Origin: JADFRG01 sp046759305
Lineage (GTDB): Bacteria; Chloroflexota; Anaerolineae; Anaerolineales; E44-bin32
DNA length: 6,882 nucleotides
Assembly (NCBI GenBank): GCA_046759305.1
Contig: JBHIBY010000108.1
Location: forward strand, 1 to 6,882
Reading direction: 5' to 3'
The notes under the pieces are model-generated. The model was given only the letters and a program-made list of their open reading frames with translations. It had not been told where the DNA came from and did no database searches. Positions within the stretch are counted from its first letter, which is position 1. Each line of letters begins with the position of its first letter. The position numbers and the translations under genes were made by a program. Below, piece after piece: positions 6,190 through 6,882 of the stretch.

Positions 6190-6199
6190 ACTGTTGGTG

Positions 6200-6205
6200 T
6201 ATAAT
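6200..6205 (+). promoter_or_regulatory. Candidate -10 element (TATAAT) for the second binding-protein gene
   Basis: A perfect TATAAT occurs in otherwise non-coding DNA. No good -35 lies 16-18 bp upstream: the nearest candidate, TTTCAA at 6174-6179, has a 20-bp spacer. A perfect TTGACA sits at 6148-6153, but 46 bp away is too far to be the partner. Transcription would start around 6211-6213. Confidence 0.45.
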
Positions 6206-6339
6206 GCCGCATCTAAGAGGAGAAGAGAGCCACGCCGATACGGGCCGTCCCGGCCTGTTCCCGCTACTTAGAATATTCCACGAGTAGGCAACCAATATCG
6301 ATTCGACTTGGTTGTTTTTGGCTCTAATTCCTGAGTGAT

Positions 6340-6364
6340 CGCACGCTCGGTCGAAGAGCGCGCG
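6340..6364 (+). other. Strong stem-loop in the leader
   Basis: CGCACGCTC (6340-6348) pairs with GAGCGCGCG (6356-6364) with one A-C mismatch and a 7-nt loop GGTCGAA. It is followed at once by purine-rich GGAAGGAGGAG, not by T residues, so it is not a terminator. It could shield or stabilise the messenger RNA. Confidence 0.4.
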
Positions 6365-6443
6365 GGAAGGAGGAGACTTTCGAGAGCGACTTATCCCATC
6401 GAACGACACGTCAACGTAGACTTGAAGATCTAGTTAATGATTT

Positions 6444-6451
6444 GGAGGAGG
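6444..6451 (+). promoter_or_regulatory. Ribosome binding site of second binding-protein gene
   Basis: GGAGGAGG, close to a full anti-16S match, ends 7 bases before ATG 6459 and fixes that start. It is the strongest ribosome binding site in the window, in keeping with an abundant binding protein. Confidence 0.8.
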
Positions 6452-6458
6452 AAAGAGT

Positions 6459-6882
6459 ATGTGGCGAAACAAGAAATGGCTACTCGCCTTTGGTCTGCTG
6501 ACGGTAGGTGCCTTTGTACTCGCAGCTTGCGCAGCTGAGCCCGCTGTAGACGATAGTCGGGTTGCCGAGCTGGAAGCCCAGCTCGCAGCAGCGCAGTCTG
6601 ATGCGGGTGCTAGCGAAGAAGAGGTCGCTGCCCTGGAAGCGCAGCTTGCTGCAGCGCAGGAAGAGGCAGCAGCAGCTGAAGCAGTCGTCGGAGGCGAGTG
6701 CTGCGAGGTCTACCGCATCGGGATCTTCTCGGACCCGGTGACGACCAACTACTGGAACTACGGTGGCCCAGGATCCGAGATATGGACTGCGTATATCATC
6801 GGTGACCAGGCCGGTAGCCTGTATACGCTCTCCGACCAGCGCTTTGATTTCGTGCCATCGCTGGCGGCCGATCTGCCTCCGG
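6459..6882 (+). CDS. ABC transporter solute-binding lipoprotein (family 5-like), 3' end outside window
   Basis: The first 141 codons are visible and the frame runs off the right edge without a stop. Residues 1-24 form a lipoprotein signal peptide: M-W-R-N-K-K, a hydrophobic core W-L-L-A-F-G-L-L-T-V-G-A-F-V-L, and the lipobox L-A-A-C with Cys24. Residues about 35-76 form an Ala/Glu/Leu/Gln-rich segment with two copies of V-A-x-L-E-A-Q-L-A-A-A-Q spaced 21 residues apart, that is three heptads, predicting a coiled coil or long helix between membrane anchor and binding domain. The mature domain starts around the C-C-E-V-Y-R-I-G-I-F-S-D-P segment, followed by T-N-Y-W-N-Y and F-V-P-S-L-A-A-D-L-P, the pattern of the beginning of family 5 peptide-binding proteins. 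The start is fixed by GGAGGAGG at 6444-6451. The transporter subunits, if any, would lie to the right. Substrate unknown. Confidence 0.88.
   Translation, partial: MWRNKKWLLAFGLLTVGAFVLAACAAEPAVDDSRVAELEAQLAAAQSDAGASEEEVAALEAQLAAAQEEAAAAEAVVGGECCEVYRIGIFSDPVTTNYWNYGGPGSEIWTAYIIGDQAGSLYTLSDQRFDFVPSLAADLPP
6561..6659 (+). repeat. Two 36-bp in-frame repeats coding for a heptad-rich linker
   Basis: Segments 6561-6596 and 6624-6659 code for V-A-E-L-E-A-Q-L-A-A-A-Q and V-A-A-L-E-A-Q-L-A-A-A-Q. The two differ mostly at third codon positions, so the protein repeat is under selection or the duplication is old. The 63-bp spacing equals 21 residues, keeping the heptad phase of the predicted coiled coil. 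Confidence 0.75.

Larger units (their letters stand above)
6131..6458 (+). other. Gene-free leader and promoter region before second binding protein
   Basis: These 328 bases contain no supported gene. From left to right they hold TTGACA (6148-6153), an inverted repeat (6161-6189), TATAAT (6200-6205), a purine-rich run (6214-6229), weak paired elements AACCAA (6290-6295) with TTGGTT (6308-6313) followed by GTTTTT, long-range AGAGCCA (6226-6232) with TGGCTCT (6319-6325), a strong stem-loop (6340-6364), an orphan Shine-Dalgarno-like AAGGAGGAG (6367-6375), and the true ribosome binding site at 6444-6451. If transcription starts just after TATAAT, the leader is about 245 nt, long enough for RNA-level control. 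I could not match it to a known riboswitch class. Confidence 0.6.

Noticed and set aside
6160..6275. TPP- or cobalamin-riboswitch-like fragments (TATAATGCCGC; CCCGCTACTTAGAA)
   Set aside because: Only short fragments match; the remaining conserved helices of either class are not found in the right order.
6335..6433. 32-codon ORF beginning with GTG in the leader of the last gene, possible leader peptide
   Set aside because: No ribosome binding site precedes it, composition is Arg-rich without a regulatory codon run, and the hairpin at 6340-6364 covers its start.

Overview
The window reads as a stretch of a moderately GC-rich, free-living bacterial chromosome with densely packed plus-strand genes. 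No minus-strand gene is supported. The best guess for the source is Chloroflexota (Anaerolineae or Dehalococcoidia-like, possibly a metagenome-assembled genome). This is an inference from several signs: two large family-5 solute-binding lipoproteins with lipoboxes of the LASC/LAAC type, one of them opening its mature domain with the block V-C-L-G-Q-E-P; a zinc-ligand-free anti-sigma factor with a P-P-R-S-F motif; and ECF sigma factors placed among the transporter genes. There is no rRNA or tRNA gene to confirm it.

Layout. Bases 3-272 hold the C-terminal end of a plastocyanin-like type 1 copper protein, followed by a hairpin (287-321). Bases 273-506 are intergenic and carry a diverged 41-bp direct repeat (334-374 and 412-452). 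A tight run follows: ECF sigma factor (507-1103), two-TM anti-sigma-like membrane protein (1100-1951), zinc-ribbon Nudix hydrolase (1951-2454), trmD (2478-3209) and a solute-binding lipoprotein (3257-5221). The first two junctions overlap by 4 bp and 1 bp, the third gap is 23 bp, and the trmD end shows a 66-bp tandem duplication in front of the lipoprotein gene. After a 68-bp gap comes a second ECF sigma factor (5290-5868), which overlaps a 91-codon ORF of uncertain status (5855-6130). A gene-free stretch of 328 bp (6131-6458) contains a TATAAT element, inverted repeats and a strong ribosome binding site. It leads into a second solute-binding lipoprotein that starts at 6459 and runs off the right edge.

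How the parts may work together. The first sigma/anti-sigma pair looks like a membrane-controlled transcriptional switch whose transcript also carries a nucleotide-sanitising or dinucleotide-cleaving Nudix enzyme and the essential tRNA m1G37 methyltransferase TrmD. The second sigma factor lies between two oligopeptide-type binding proteins. It lacks a recognisable anti-sigma partner: the short ORF after it has an anti-sigma-like N-terminal flavour but no membrane segment.

I did not find a clearly new defence or mobile system, CRISPR array or insertion sequence. The most unusual items are the tandem duplication of the trmD 3' end across the trmD/lipoprotein junction, the repeat pair upstream of the first sigma gene, the apparently partnerless second sigma factor, and the long structured leader before the last gene.
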